A stretch of DNA of 64,000 nucleotides from Bacillus sp. ISL-51 (GTDB lineage Bacteria; Bacillota; Bacilli; Bacillales; Bacillaceae). A model generated the notes under the pieces. The model had not been told where the DNA came from. It saw only the letters and a program-made list of their open reading frames with translations, and ran no database searches. Location: the NCBI RefSeq assembly GCF_018613535.1, contig NZ_JAGGQB010000005.1, forward strand, positions 248,001 to 312,000, written 5' to 3'. Both the position numbers and the translations under genes were made by a program. The stretch's first letter is position 1. Every line of letters starts with the position of its first letter. Shown in pieces: positions 55,626 through 64,000 of the stretch.

Positions 55626-56120
55626 CTGCTGATCTACCAGGTCAAACAAGGTGAAACCATATCCAGCATTGCCGCAGATTTCAGAATGAGCACTGCGGCG
55701 CTTCTTCAGGCAAACCCCTCTATACATTCGGCTGTCAATCCGGGGCAGAACATCATGATACCGGGACTTCCTGATCCATCCTCCATCCCATTTTCCATTA
55801 TTGTCTCTATCGGAGCGAAGCAGCTGCAATTATACCGCAACAGCCGGCTCATCCGCACATACCCGATCGCAGTCGGAAAAATATTGACGACTACGCCGAC
55901 TGGAAACTTTTACATCGTCAATCGCCAGCCTAAGCCCGGCGGCCCTTTCGGCGCTTATTGGCTCAGCCTCTCAAAACTGCACTACGGCATCCACGGCACA
56001 AATAACCCCTCTTCGATCGGCAAAGCTGTGTCTAAAGGATGTATTCGAATGTATAATCAAGACGTTATTGAACTTGCGGCAGCCGTGCCGAACGGAACAA
56101 AAGTGACAATTACGAGGTAG
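55626..56120 (+). CDS. ykuD: L,D-transpeptidase YkuD with LysM domain
   Basis: A spore/cell-wall enzyme forming 3-3 cross-links: an N-terminal LysM domain (about 1-48, [16 protein letters not shown]) and the YkuD catalytic domain with H-G-T-N and S-K-G-C-I-R-M, the cysteine nucleophile. The start is uncertain: the frame can begin at GTG 55617, but GGAAGGG is then only 0-1 nt away; a CTG at 55626 or 55629 (MLIYQ, as the homologue begins) has better spacing. Length is then 164 or 163 aa. Confidence 0.88.
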   Translation: MLIYQVKQGETISSIAADFRMSTAALLQANPSIHSAVNPGQNIMIPGLPDPSSIPFSIIVSIGAKQLQLYRNSRLIRTYPIAVGKILTTTPTGNFYIVNRQPKPGGPFGAYWLSLSKLHYGIHGTNNPSSIGKAVSKGCIRMYNQDVIELAAAVPNGTKVTITR

Positions 56121-56195
56121 CGGTATCTCATTTGTTTAAAAAACGCGCTGATGATAATATATTACAGTGGGACCTTTAGGGTAAGGAGCGTGTTT

Positions 56196-57488
56196 ATGGA
56201 TATATTTAAAAATCGTAATTTTGTCCGGTTATTCTTCGCAGCACTCGCTTCTCAAATGGGAACGACTGTAGGTAATATGGCATTTGCTTTTTACTTGCTG
56301 GACCGCTTTTCCAATCAGCCGGTTTATACGACTCTGGCTGAGCTGATGTATTCTCTGCCGACTGTTTTTGTCTTTCTCATTGTCGGCGTCGTAGCTGACC
56401 GGTTTGACAGGAAAAAGGTCGCAGAGAATTGCGATTGGATCAGAGCCGGATTAACGGTTGTCTTCTTTTTGGCCTTATACAGCGGGAATATTCCTCTTGT
56501 GTTCTGTATTTTGTTTATCAGAAGCGCCGTGACAAAGTTCTTTTTCCCGGCAGAAGCCAGCCTTGTACAAGCTATCCTGCCTAAGGAGCATTATGCTAAA
56601 GCTGCGGGGCTTAATCAAATTCTGTTCAGCATCTTTATGGTATTCGGCGTAGGTATAGGTGCGTTTATGTATAAAACGATCGGCATTCACGGAGCGATCA
56701 TTCTTGATTTTGTCAGCTTTATTGTGTCAGGCTGTCTCATCCGCGCCTGCCGCATTCCAATAGAAGCCCGTCAGCCGAACGGTCCTTTTAAATGGGGAGA
56801 TTCAGTCCTTAAAGATTCGGTCGCAGATTTTAAAGAAGGTATCGTGTATATTGTCAAAAACAAACTGCTTGCTTCACTTATTTTCGGTTTTTTCATCTTT
56901 GGATTTGTCAATGGCGGATTTGCAGTACTGCCGATGTTTACAATGAAGTACGGACTTGCGCCTGACAATTATGAATCGCATACCTCCATCTTTACGATCG
57001 CTCTCGGCTTTGGCTTGCTTGCCGGAAGTGTCGCCGGAACGGTCATCGCCAAGAAGGTCAAGCCGCATCATTTAATGTCGGTTCCTATTTTGGCAGCCGG
57101 GCTATTGATCTTTCTGCTTGGCTATACAGATAACCTGTGGATCTATTATGCGACTGCTTTCGTGCTTGGCATGTGTATTGGCCCCGTCAATATCGCTATC
57201 GGCGGCTGGATGCCAAAAATCGTCCATCCGAAAATTATGGGCCGTGTGAGCGGCTGGCAAGACCCTTTTATGATGTTTGCCCAGTCCATTACACTCGGTT
57301 TGGTCGCCCTGTTATTCCCGAAGATCGTTTCCAATATTGATTATCTTTATTACGGCATGGGAGCCGTTATTTTGATGGTGTTTGTGTTCTATTTTATCGC
57401 TCTTCCGAAATACAGCGCCGAGGCAGCCGAGATCGATGTTCAGAAATCGTTAAAGGCCAAATCCAGAAAAACGGCGAAATCTGTCTAA
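56196..57488 (+). CDS. ykuC: Major facilitator superfamily transporter YkuC
   Basis: A 430-aa membrane protein with 12 predicted helices of the macrolide-efflux/MFS_3 type (DRFDRKKVAE in the 2-3 loop). Probably a proton-driven drug or metabolite exporter; substrate unknown. The ATG at MDIFKNRNF has AAGGAGCG upstream and gives the known length of 430. Confidence 0.88.
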   Translation: MDIFKNRNFVRLFFAALASQMGTTVGNMAFAFYLLDRFSNQPVYTTLAELMYSLPTVFVFLIVGVVADRFDRKKVAENCDWIRAGLTVVFFLALYSGNIPLVFCILFIRSAVTKFFFPAEASLVQAILPKEHYAKAAGLNQILFSIFMVFGVGIGAFMYKTIGIHGAIILDFVSFIVSGCLIRACRIPIEARQPNGPFKWGDSVLKDSVADFKEGIVYIVKNKLLASLIFGFFIFGFVNGGFAVLPMFTMKYGLAPDNYESHTSIFTIALGFGLLAGSVAGTVIAKKVKPHHLMSVPILAAGLLIFLLGYTDNLWIYYATAFVLGMCIGPVNIAIGGWMPKIVHPKIMGRVSGWQDPFMMFAQSITLGLVALLFPKIVSNIDYLYYGMGAVILMVFVFYFIALPKYSAEAAEIDVQKSLKAKSRKTAKSV

Positions 57489-57493
57489 TAAAG

Positions 57494-57538
57494 GAAAAAA
57501 ATGCGCCCTTTTCATCAGAAAAAGGCGTATTTTTTTAA
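57494..57538 (+). terminator. ykuC terminator
   Basis: AATGCGCC-TTTTTC-like arm pairs with GAAAAAGGCG-TATT; seven T follow. Confidence 0.7.
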
Positions 57539-57610
57539 TCAATATTTGCATTTCAACGCTAAAAAAGTATAATCTATATAAGAACTTGATCAATGCAAAG
57601 GAGAGAAATA

Positions 57611-58075
57611 ATGGACGACCACGCTTATTCGAAAGAGCTGCAGCCAACCATCGAGAATCTTTCAAAAGCTGTTTATACTGTGAACCGCCATGCAAAAACC
57701 GCCCCCAACCCTAAATACCTTTATCTGCTGAAAAAACGGGCTTTACAAAAGCTTGTGAAAGAAGGCAAAGGGAAGAAAATAGGGCTTCATTTTTCAAACA
57801 ATCCCAGGTTTAGCCAACAGCAGTCAGACGTACTTATCTCTATCGGAGACTACTATTTTCACATGCCTCCAACAAAAGAAGACTTCCGGCATCTTCCGCA
57901 TTTAGGTACGTTAAATCAATCGTACCGCAATCCTAAAGCACAAATGTCTTTGACAAAAGCGAAAAACTTATTGCAAAAGTATGTGGGCTTAAAGGAAAAA
58001 CCAATTGCCGCAAACAGGCAGCAGCCCGCTTATCATAAACCCGTGTTTAAAAAACTCGGTGAAAGTTATTTTTAA
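57611..58075 (+). CDS. ykyB: YkyB family protein
   Basis: A 154-aa basic protein beginning MDDHAYSKEL, of the YkyB family (SPBc2-like, Bacillus only), no known domain outside its family. AAAGGAGAG lies 7 nt before the ATG; two upstream in-frame codons lack spacing. Function unknown. It converges on cheV. Confidence 0.8.
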   Translation: MDDHAYSKELQPTIENLSKAVYTVNRHAKTAPNPKYLYLLKKRALQKLVKEGKGKKIGLHFSNNPRFSQQQSDVLISIGDYYFHMPPTKEDFRHLPHLGTLNQSYRNPKAQMSLTKAKNLLQKYVGLKEKPIAANRQQPAYHKPVFKKLGESYF

Positions 58076-58079
58076 TTCT

Positions 58080-58114
58080 GCAAAAAGCCGATGCTTAAAC
58101 GCATCGGCTTTTCT
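58080..58114. terminator. Bidirectional terminator between ykyB and cheV
   Basis: AAAAAGCCGATGC and GCATCGGCTTTT pair around TTAAAC. Confidence 0.9.
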
Positions 58115-59026
58115 CTATTCCATGACGTACGTATCGACTTTTTTAATCAATTCACTGATTTCCGGTTTGCTGATTTGTTCGTCTGCCCCGACGACCTCTC
58201 CGCGATGGCGCAGATCATCTGTAATCAGGGACGAAAAGATCATAATCGGCACATCAGAGCTTTTCGGATTATCCTTCAGAAGCTTTGTCAAACGGTGGCC
58301 GTCCATTTTCGGCATCTCAATGTCACTGATGATCATGTCAACATGCTCTGACAGGTTTGCTCCGTTATCCGTGAGATTCATCACATAATCATACGCCTCT
58401 TTGCCGTTTTCAAAGGCAACGATCTCATTGTAGCCGGCCTCAGTTAATTCATCCGTCAGCAAACGCATCAGAAGCGGCGAATCTTCAACGATAATCAGCT
58501 TTTTGCCTGCCCGTCTTTCATCAAACCCTTCTTGATGAACATGATATGTTTCGACCCCTGAAGCCGATTCAATATCATAAATGATCTTTTCATAATCAGG
58601 TAAAAAGATCATTGTGTCTTCGAGTTTAATGATACCGGTCAAATGCCGCTCCATGCCCTGGTTGAGTGAAGTCGGCTTTTCAATGGCCTCCCATGACACC
58701 CGGTGGATTTGTGAAACGGAACCGACGTGAAAGACAATTTTCCGTTTGTTAAATTCTGTTACGATATATTTATCGTCTTTTGATCCTTGAGCGTCAACGC
58801 CGAAAAATGAATACAGGCTGATGACGGGAAGGATTTCGCCTCTCAGCTTAATCATTCCTTCTACATCCTTGTGAGACTGGGGCACTAATGTCACTTCGAC
58901 CGGCTGGATAATTTCCCGGACTTTCATCACATTAATGCCAAATGTATTAACGCCTACTTCAAATTTGACGATTTCTAATTCATTTGTGCCTGAATCCAAT
59001 AAAATATCGTATTGTTGTAAAGACAA
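58115..59026 (-). CDS. cheV: Chemotaxis adaptor CheV
   Basis: A 303-aa coupling protein: CheW-like domain (about 15-160) linking receptors to CheA, then a response-regulator receiver domain with phospho-acceptor D235 ([11 protein letters not shown]). Phosphorylation of CheV adjusts receptor adaptation. Family length and motifs are normal. Confidence 0.95.
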   Translation of the reverse strand: MSLQQYDILLDSGTNELEIVKFEVGVNTFGINVMKVREIIQPVEVTLVPQSHKDVEGMIKLRGEILPVISLYSFFGVDAQGSKDDKYIVTEFNKRKIVFHVGSVSQIHRVSWEAIEKPTSLNQGMERHLTGIIKLEDTMIFLPDYEKIIYDIESASGVETYHVHQEGFDERRAGKKLIIVEDSPLLMRLLTDELTEAGYNEIVAFENGKEAYDYVMNLTDNGANLSEHVDMIISDIEMPKMDGHRLTKLLKDNPKSSDVPIMIFSSLITDDLRHRGEVVGADEQISKPEISELIKKVDTYVME

Positions 59027-59152
59027 TTCAATCCCTCGCTATCCGCATTCAGTATTGTACTGTATATATCGGCTGAAAATAGAAAAAGTGAATGTGTTCA
59101 AGCCAACTGGCTATGAACTCTTTACAAAAAGATTCATTTTGCCGATACCCCA

Positions 59153-59180
59153 TTGACTTTTTGACGTCCAGTGGTAAAAT
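59153..59180 (+). promoter_or_regulatory. Promoter of the 53-aa ORF
   Basis: TTGACT (59153-59158), 16-bp spacer, TAAAAT (59175-59180), 35 nt before the ATG. Confidence 0.6.
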
Positions 59181-59214
59181 AGTCAAGGATTTTTCAGGAA
59201 GAAGGGTGTAATGA

Positions 59215-59376
59215 ATGGGTACAGTAGTCATATTCGACCAAGATAAAATGACGGTATTAGAAGATATCAGTAAAACGGCTTATCTGCGGATGAAAAAAGA
59301 AGCAGAAGATAGTCTTGATAAGCCCTCCCCGTATTTCGTATGGCAGAAAGACCCCAGCTTTGAATACGGTTATTGA
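59215..59376 (+). CDS. Hypothetical small protein, 53 aa
   Basis: The ORF MGTVVIFDQDKM... ending FEYGY has its own promoter, a GAAGGGTG ribosome site and a terminator about 40 nt after the stop, so it looks like a complete gene. It is acidic/basic mixed, with a helical centre (TAYLRMKKEAEDS) and an aromatic tail (PYFVWQKDPSFEYGY). I do not recognise it. It is divergent from cheV and upstream of patA. Confidence 0.62.
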   Translation: MGTVVIFDQDKMTVLEDISKTAYLRMKKEAEDSLDKPSPYFVWQKDPSFEYGY

Positions 59377-59417
59377 TGACATTCGCCACATATCACAATA
59401 GATAGATCATGATACAA

Positions 59418-59455
59418 TGAAGACAATCATTTCAGCTGGTTGTCTTATTTTTTTC
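59418..59455 (+). terminator. Terminator after the 53-aa ORF
   Basis: AAGACAATCA and TGGTTGTCTT (one G-U) form a 10-bp stem around a 7-nt loop, followed by ATTTTTTT. Confidence 0.88.
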
Positions 59456-59578
59456 TGAAAGAAGGTATGTTTTCACATATCGGACATATACTCGGGTTAG
59501 ACCAATTTAAATAGATGACAAATGCTCAGCTAATGGTAAAATAGGATAAACTCAATATATAGTGTAAGGTGATGAATT

Positions 59579-60748
59579 ATGGAACATTTGCTTAATCCGA
59601 AAGTAAAAGAAATCGAAATTTCAGGAATTCGCAAATTCTCAAATCTTGTAGCCCAATACGACAACGTCATTTCGCTTACCATCGGCCAGCCGGATTTTTT
59701 CACACCGCATCATGTCAAAGCAGCTGCAAAAAAAGCAATCGATGAGAATGCAACGGCTTATACACCGAATGCGGGCGGGCTTGAGCTGAGACAGGCCGTT
59801 CAGCTTTATATGAAGAAAAAAGCCGATTTGAACTATGAAGCTGAAACTGAAATCATCGTCACAACGGGGGCAAGCCAAGCGATTGACGCCTCTTTGCGGA
59901 CGATTTTATCTCCCGGCGATGAAGTTATTCTGCCCGGACCGATTTATCCGGGCTATGAACCGATTATCCGCATGTGCGGCGCCATTCCCGTCCACGTTGA
60001 TACGACGACACACGGCTTTAAGCTGACGGCGCGTCTTATTGAAGAATCAATAACGCCGAAAACAAAATGTGTTGTGCTTCCTTATCCGTCAAACCCGACC
60101 GGGGTGACGCTATCTGAGGAAGAGCTGAAGAATATCGCAGCCGTACTGAAGGGCAGAAATGTGTTTGTTTTATCTGACGAAATTTACAGCGAATTAACCT
60201 TTGACAGACCCCATTATTCTATTGCTTCGTTTTTGAGAGACCAGACGATCGTGATCAACGGCCTCTCAAAATCACACAGCATGACAGGCTGGAGAATCGG
60301 GTTCATTTTCGCTCCGAAAGAAATTGCAAAACATGTTTTAAAAGTGCACCAATACAGCGTCACATGCGCGTCATCCATCTCCCAGAAAGCGGCGCTTGAG
60401 GCGGTGACAAACGGTGTTGATGATGCGCTTATCATGAGAGAACAGTATAAAAAGCGGCTTGATTATGTATATGACCGGCTCGTTTCAATGGGACTTGACG
60501 TTGTAAAGCCGTCAGGTGCCTTCTATATCTTCCCTTCCATTAAATCATTCGGGATGTCATCGTTTGATTTTAGTATGGCGCTTTTGGAGGATGCAGGTGT
60601 GGCGCTGGTTCCCGGCAGCTCGTTTTCAAAGTTAGGTGAAGGATATGTGAGGCTGTCATTCGCATATTCACTGGATACGTTAAGAGAAGGCTTGGACCGG
60701 CTGGAAGCATTTGTTTTAAAAACGAGAGAATCCATGCAGACTATTTAA
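59579..60748 (+). CDS. patA: Aminotransferase PatA (N-acetyl-L,L-diaminopimelate type)
   Basis: A 389-aa class I PLP-dependent aminotransferase with the Schiff-base lysine K231 in GLSKSHSMTGWRIG and the PYPSNPTG and SDEIYSEL motifs. In B. subtilis it acts in the acetyl branch of lysine/diaminopimelate synthesis, the same route as DapH and DapL in this window. AAGGTGATG lies before the ATG. It converges on kinA. Confidence 0.93.
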   Translation: MEHLLNPKVKEIEISGIRKFSNLVAQYDNVISLTIGQPDFFTPHHVKAAAKKAIDENATAYTPNAGGLELRQAVQLYMKKKADLNYEAETEIIVTTGASQAIDASLRTILSPGDEVILPGPIYPGYEPIIRMCGAIPVHVDTTTHGFKLTARLIEESITPKTKCVVLPYPSNPTGVTLSEEELKNIAAVLKGRNVFVLSDEIYSELTFDRPHYSIASFLRDQTIVINGLSKSHSMTGWRIGFIFAPKEIAKHVLKVHQYSVTCASSISQKAALEAVTNGVDDALIMREQYKKRLDYVYDRLVSMGLDVVKPSGAFYIFPSIKSFGMSSFDFSMALLEDAGVALVPGSSFSKLGEGYVRLSFAYSLDTLREGLDRLEAFVLKTRESMQTI

Positions 60749-60776
60749 ACAACGGCATAACGCCGTTGTTTTTTTA
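60746..60776. terminator. Bidirectional terminator between patA and kinA
   Basis: ACAACGGC and GCCGTTGT pair around ATAAC; T7 on the plus side. Confidence 0.88.
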
Positions 60777-62594
60777 TTGTTTTGGGAATGAAATTTTAAA
60801 GGCTGTGCCTTTATCCGGTTTGCTGTCTACTTGAATGGCTCCCTGATGATTTTTAATCAGATTAAACGTTACCATAAGCCCCAGTCCGGTTCCTTTTTCT
60901 TTTGTTGTTAAAAACGGTTCTCCTATTCGTTTCAGCACGTTCTCCGGTATACCGTCACCCTCGTCTTTTATCGTCACGTTAACGGAATACTCGTCTTCTG
61001 TCATGAGAATGTGAACCGTTCCGCCATCAGGCATGGACTCGACCGCATTTTTAATCAAATTGATAAACACCTGCTTCAGCTGGTTTTGGTCGCCGTTAAT
61101 ATACACGCTGTCCTGACCGTATTCCGTCTTGATGAAAGTTCCTTTGAGATTTGCCTGTGTTTCCAGGAGAGCCGTCACTTCGCTTATGATTTTCTTCAGG
61201 TTTACACGCTCTTTAACGGCGTTTTGCTGTGGTTTGGCAAGCATCAAAAGCTCGCTCAGGATTAATTCGATTCTGCTCAGTTCAGAAAACACAATCTCAA
61301 AATAATGCTCATTGCCTTCCATTGTAGGCTTCATCAGCTGTAAAAAGCCTTTAATGGCCGTCAGCGGGTTGCGGATTTCATGGGCAATTCCCGCCGCCAG
61401 CTGCCCTGCGATGGACAGTTTTTCCGACTTCAGCATTAATTCCTCTGTCTGCTTCCGCTCGGAGATATCACGCAGAATAACTTGTACGGCCGTTTCTCCG
61501 AAAAACGTCGTCGGGATACAGACCATCTCCGTATAGATCAGCCGATTTTTAAACGTAAACCAAGATTGTTTAATGATTTCGGAATCGGTCTTCCGTTCGA
61601 TAATGTTTTGGACGCGTTTCCTCACGCTGTCATGATCGCAAGGATGAAGCTGGTCATAGACGTTTTTCCCGATTAAATCTTCATACGTTGCCGCCTCAAA
61701 CAGTGAAATACCCGATTCATTCATGAACACCCATTTGTCATTATGAATAACGGCAATCGTGTCGATGGAATTTTGAATGAGCAGCTGATAACGCTCCCTG
61801 CTTTTTTGCAGGATCGTTTGAAATTTCTTCCGTGAAGAAATATCAATCAGAAGAAGCAATTCAGCCCGCTGATTTTTGTATGTCGTCGGAGCCGCTTTCA
61901 CCTCCAAATGAACGGGTGTGCCGTCAAGCCTTTTCCACGTCTGTTCAATCATTCCGACTTCCATTCCTTTTTGCATCCGCACAATTCTGTTTTTCACGAT
62001 GTCATGATATTCTTCCTCGATAAATTCATAAGATTGCCTGCCGATCACCGCATCCTTGCTTTCGGCTCCCAGCATTGCAAGCATCGCATTGTTTGCGTAT
62101 GCTATTGTGCCGTTGATGCTGACGAATAAAGGGTTGGGAAGCATTTCAACAAGACGTTCAAATTCGCCGCTTTCAGCCGCCTCTGCTGACTGTTCTTCCG
62201 CCTGCTGCTTCTTTTGCTCACAGACGAGAGGCATGCGGGGCGTCTTCTCCTCAAGCACCTTAATCTTAAGGATGATTTCCCGCTCCGTTCCCTCCATTTG
62301 CGGCGTGACAATTTCCACGCCCGCTTCAAGCCACACGATGGTATGGTCTTTTTTGATAAGACGAAAGGTGCACGGCATTAAATGATGCTCGTTATAGAAA
62401 TAACTTTCAACCAAAAACTGATCTTCCTCATGCAGAAATGTTTTGAGAAATGATCCCATCATCTCTTCCTGGGAATAGCTGAAATATGATTTGCAGTTTG
62501 CAGAAATATACATAATGCGTCCGTTAGAAGTTAAGACGGCATGAATATCGGTTTTCGATTGAAGCTGTTTTACATGCTGAGTATCCTGTTCCAC
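60774..62594 (-). CDS. kinA: Major sporulation kinase KinA
   Basis: A 606-aa cytosolic histidine kinase that starts the Spo0F-Spo0B-Spo0A phosphorelay. Three PAS domains (about 20-125, 155-260 and 280-385), HisKA with phospho-H near 405 (AAGIAHEIRNPLTAIKG), and the ATPase domain (N box NLIKNAVESMPDG, then GTGLGL). It starts at GTG (VEQDTQHV) with AAAGGAGGG ideally spaced; a longer frame begins six codons earlier inside that ribosome site and is rejected. Confidence 0.96.
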   Translation of the reverse strand: MEQDTQHVKQLQSKTDIHAVLTSNGRIMYISANCKSYFSYSQEEMMGSFLKTFLHEEDQFLVESYFYNEHHLMPCTFRLIKKDHTIVWLEAGVEIVTPQMEGTEREIILKIKVLEEKTPRMPLVCEQKKQQAEEQSAEAAESGEFERLVEMLPNPLFVSINGTIAYANNAMLAMLGAESKDAVIGRQSYEFIEEEYHDIVKNRIVRMQKGMEVGMIEQTWKRLDGTPVHLEVKAAPTTYKNQRAELLLLIDISSRKKFQTILQKSRERYQLLIQNSIDTIAVIHNDKWVFMNESGISLFEAATYEDLIGKNVYDQLHPCDHDSVRKRVQNIIERKTDSEIIKQSWFTFKNRLIYTEMVCIPTTFFGETAVQVILRDISERKQTEELMLKSEKLSIAGQLAAGIAHEIRNPLTAIKGFLQLMKPTMEGNEHYFEIVFSELSRIELILSELLMLAKPQQNAVKERVNLKKIISEVTALLETQANLKGTFIKTEYGQDSVYINGDQNQLKQVFINLIKNAVESMPDGGTVHILMTEDEYSVNVTIKDEGDGIPENVLKRIGEPFLTTKEKGTGLGLMVTFNLIKNHQGAIQVDSKPDKGTAFKISFPKQ

Positions 62595-62667
62595 AGAATC
62601 CCTCCTTTGCATTATACTCGCACTGCAGGCTGGCCACGGACTGATAGTAAAAGAATTTCCACTAGAT

Positions 62668-62697
62668 TGATTCGCTAAAAAATGAGTATTCTCCTTC
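62668..62697 (-). promoter_or_regulatory. Sigma-H promoter of kinA
   Basis: Minus strand: AGGAGAAT (62688-62695), 14-nt spacer, GAAT (62670-62673) fits the SigH consensus RWAGGAnnT-N14-HGAAT exactly. kinA is a classic SigH target. Confidence 0.85.
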
Positions 62698-62734
62698 TAT
62701 TCTGATTGTGAACGTCAATTTTCCTGAATAAAAG

Positions 62735-62768
62735 AAAGGGCGCACAATATATTCGGCGGCCCCTTCTT
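62735..62768 (-). terminator. pbpH terminator
   Basis: AAGGG-CGC and GCG-CCCTT arms around an A/T loop, T-rich on the minus strand, directly after the pbpH stop. Confidence 0.6.
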
Positions 62769-62771
62769 TTG

Positions 62772-64000
62772 TTATTTTTTATTGTATTTCTTTTCAAGTT
62801 CTTTGTAAGCGTCAATGGCTCCCTTGGCAATGTTTTTGCTTACGGGATCGTGATCATCCCGAACAGACGGAACGACAACGCTGAATGCCACTCTTGGATT
62901 TTCTGACGGATAGTAGCCGACAAAGGTCAGGTTATACGTCTCTTTTCCCCACCAGTTTCTGTTCGTGCCGTAATAGTGCGTCTGCGCGGTTCCCGTTTTT
63001 CCGGAAACATCAGCGCCAGAACCCTGGAACGTTGTATAAGCAGTCCCTTGAGGTGAGCTTGTGACCAATTTCATTCCTTTATGAACCTGGTCAAAATCGC
63101 TCGGACTGTTATTTACTTTGTTCAAAATTTTAATATCGCGCTGTTCAATCGCTTTCCCCAGTTTGTTTTTGCTGTCCGGTTCATGAATGCTTGTGACAAT
63201 CCGCGGCTGCACGCGGTAGCCGCCGTTTGCGATGGCTGAAATATATTGAGCCATTTGAAGCGGCGTATATGTATCAAATTGTCCGATCGCAAAGTCCAGC
63301 AGCAATCCCCCGACCAATTGCGGATTTGACTGCATTCCCGCTGATTCCTGAGGAAGGTCAATCCCGGTTTTCACACCCAGGCCGAATTGGGCGTAGTAGT
63401 TGCGCATTTTTTTAATATCGTCTAATCCGGCAGGCAGCGTGCCGTACGGGGTGTAGGTAAGGCCGGCGATATGCATGGCAACATTAAACATATACACGTT
63501 TGAACTTCTTTGCAGCGCAGTCAGCTCAGTAATGGCCCCCATTTGTGTCCACGATTGTTTTTTCGTATTGTCTTTAAAAATAAGCGGTGCATCGACAAAC
63601 GTTTTATAATGGGGAAGGCCGCTTTGGTAACCGGCAAGTACAGTTGCTCCTTTTACAGAAGAGCCCATCTCATATTGGGTCGTAAATGATCCGATCGCAA
63701 AATCCTGTATTTTATTTGTTTCCAGATCAATGCGTTTCCCCGCCATTGAGAGAATATCCCCGTTATTCGGATCCATCATTACGGCAAAGGCTCTGTCCAC
63801 CATGTAGTTGCCTGCGGCGCGGCTTCTTCTCAGCTCTTTTTCAATGACTTTTTCTACTTTCGACTGTAATTCCATATCGAGCGAGAGCTGAAGATCGTAG
63901 CCTCTGCTGCCTTCATCGACGGGCTTTTGGCTGACGACTTCACCTTTGCTGTTTTCCACATACTCTACTTTTTCTTTATGCGCGTTTAAATAGTCTTCAT
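62772..64000 (-). CDS. pbpH: Class B penicillin-binding protein PbpH, C-terminal part
   Basis: About 409 codons of the transpeptidase are visible; the N-terminus lies beyond the right edge and the frame stays open to base 64000. The active-site motifs are seen: S-x-x-K in GSSVKGATV, S-x-N in SSNVY and K-T-G-T in SGKTGTAQ. PbpH is a rod-shape transpeptidase, partly redundant with PbpA in side-wall synthesis. The position next to kinA agrees with pbpH in B. subtilis. Confidence 0.9.
   Translation of the reverse strand, partial: EDYLNAHKEKVEYVENSKGEVVSQKPVDEGSRGYDLQLSLDMELQSKVEKVIEKELRRSRAAGNYMVDRAFAVMMDPNNGDILSMAGKRIDLETNKIQDFAIGSFTTQYEMGSSVKGATVLAGYQSGLPHYKTFVDAPLIFKDNTKKQSWTQMGAITELTALQRSSNVYMFNVAMHIAGLTYTPYGTLPAGLDDIKKMRNYYAQFGLGVKTGIDLPQESAGMQSNPQLVGGLLLDFAIGQFDTYTPLQMAQYISAIANGGYRVQPRIVTSIHEPDSKNKLGKAIEQRDIKILNKVNNSPSDFDQVHKGMKLVTSSPQGTAYTTFQGSGADVSGKTGTAQTHYYGTNRNWWGKETYNLTFVGYYPSENPRVAFSVVVPSVRDDHDPVSKNIAKGAIDAYKELEKKYNKK

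Overview
The window is a contiguous piece of a low-GC Firmicute chromosome from the Bacillus subtilis group. Gene content and order match the B. subtilis 168 segment pbpH-kinA-patA-cheV-yku-rok-mob/moe/moa-ykn-fru-sipT-mreBH-abh-kinC-ktrC-rnjA-defB-pdhABCD-slp-speA, read here in the reverse direction. Many proteins look near-identical to, but not the same as, the 168 versions as I remember them. The ykuG/ykuH interval is decayed, and two genes I do not recall at these places in 168 are present (a deacetylase lipoprotein and a YjcZ-type peptide). This suggests a B. amyloliquefaciens/B. velezensis-type member of the group, which is an inference. No tRNA, rRNA, CRISPR array, insertion sequence or prophage was seen.

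Layout. 1-2 kb: end of speA, the dual-function RNA SR1 with its 39-aa peptide SR1P, a polysaccharide-deacetylase lipoprotein and slp. 1.8-6.8 kb: the pyruvate dehydrogenase operon pdhABCD on the minus strand, with a leader of about 330 nt. 7-15.5 kb: ykyA, a Gly/Tyr-rich spore-type peptide, defB, ykrA, rpoY-rnjA, adeC, ktrC and ykqA. 15.5-23.8 kb: kinC, abh, mreBH-ykpC, ampS, ykpB, ykpA, ykoA and sipT. 24-27.7 kb: the fructose operon fruRKA with promoter, cre box and repeat-type operator. 27.8-35.3 kb: yknWXYZ, behind a textbook sigma-W promoter, and the ABC pair yknUV. 35.5-39.7 kb: six molybdenum-cofactor genes. 39.8-42.4 kb: yknT, rok, a 490-bp AT-rich gap with a perfect 13-bp inverted repeat, and ykuV. 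42.4-52.8 kb: the yku cluster (redox proteins, mechanosensitive channel, dapH/dapL, Fur-controlled flavodoxins, ccpC, darB, abbA, the Fur-controlled small RNA FsrA, the c-di-GMP-binding ykuI). 52.8-53.8 kb: a decayed interval. 53.8-64 kb: fadH with a FadR box, ykuE, ykuD, ykuC, ykyB, cheV, a 53-aa ORF, patA, kinA with a sigma-H promoter, and the 3' part of pbpH.

Common themes are carbon flow (pdh, fru, CcpC, SR1), iron sparing (FsrA, the YkuN/YkuP flavodoxins), entry into sporulation (KinA, KinC, AbbA, Abh, Rok) and cell-envelope upkeep (MreBH, PbpH, YkuD, SipT, YknWXYZ). Several genes use TTG or GTG starts, and one probably CTG. Most convergent gene pairs share a bidirectional terminator. 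I did not find a clear novel multi-gene defence or biosynthetic system. The least explained stretches are 52.8-53.8 kb (two orphan small ORFs and a broken secreted-protein gene), the inverted repeat at 41.8 kb, the pdhA leader, and the 23-aa basic peptide unit at 9.97 kb.
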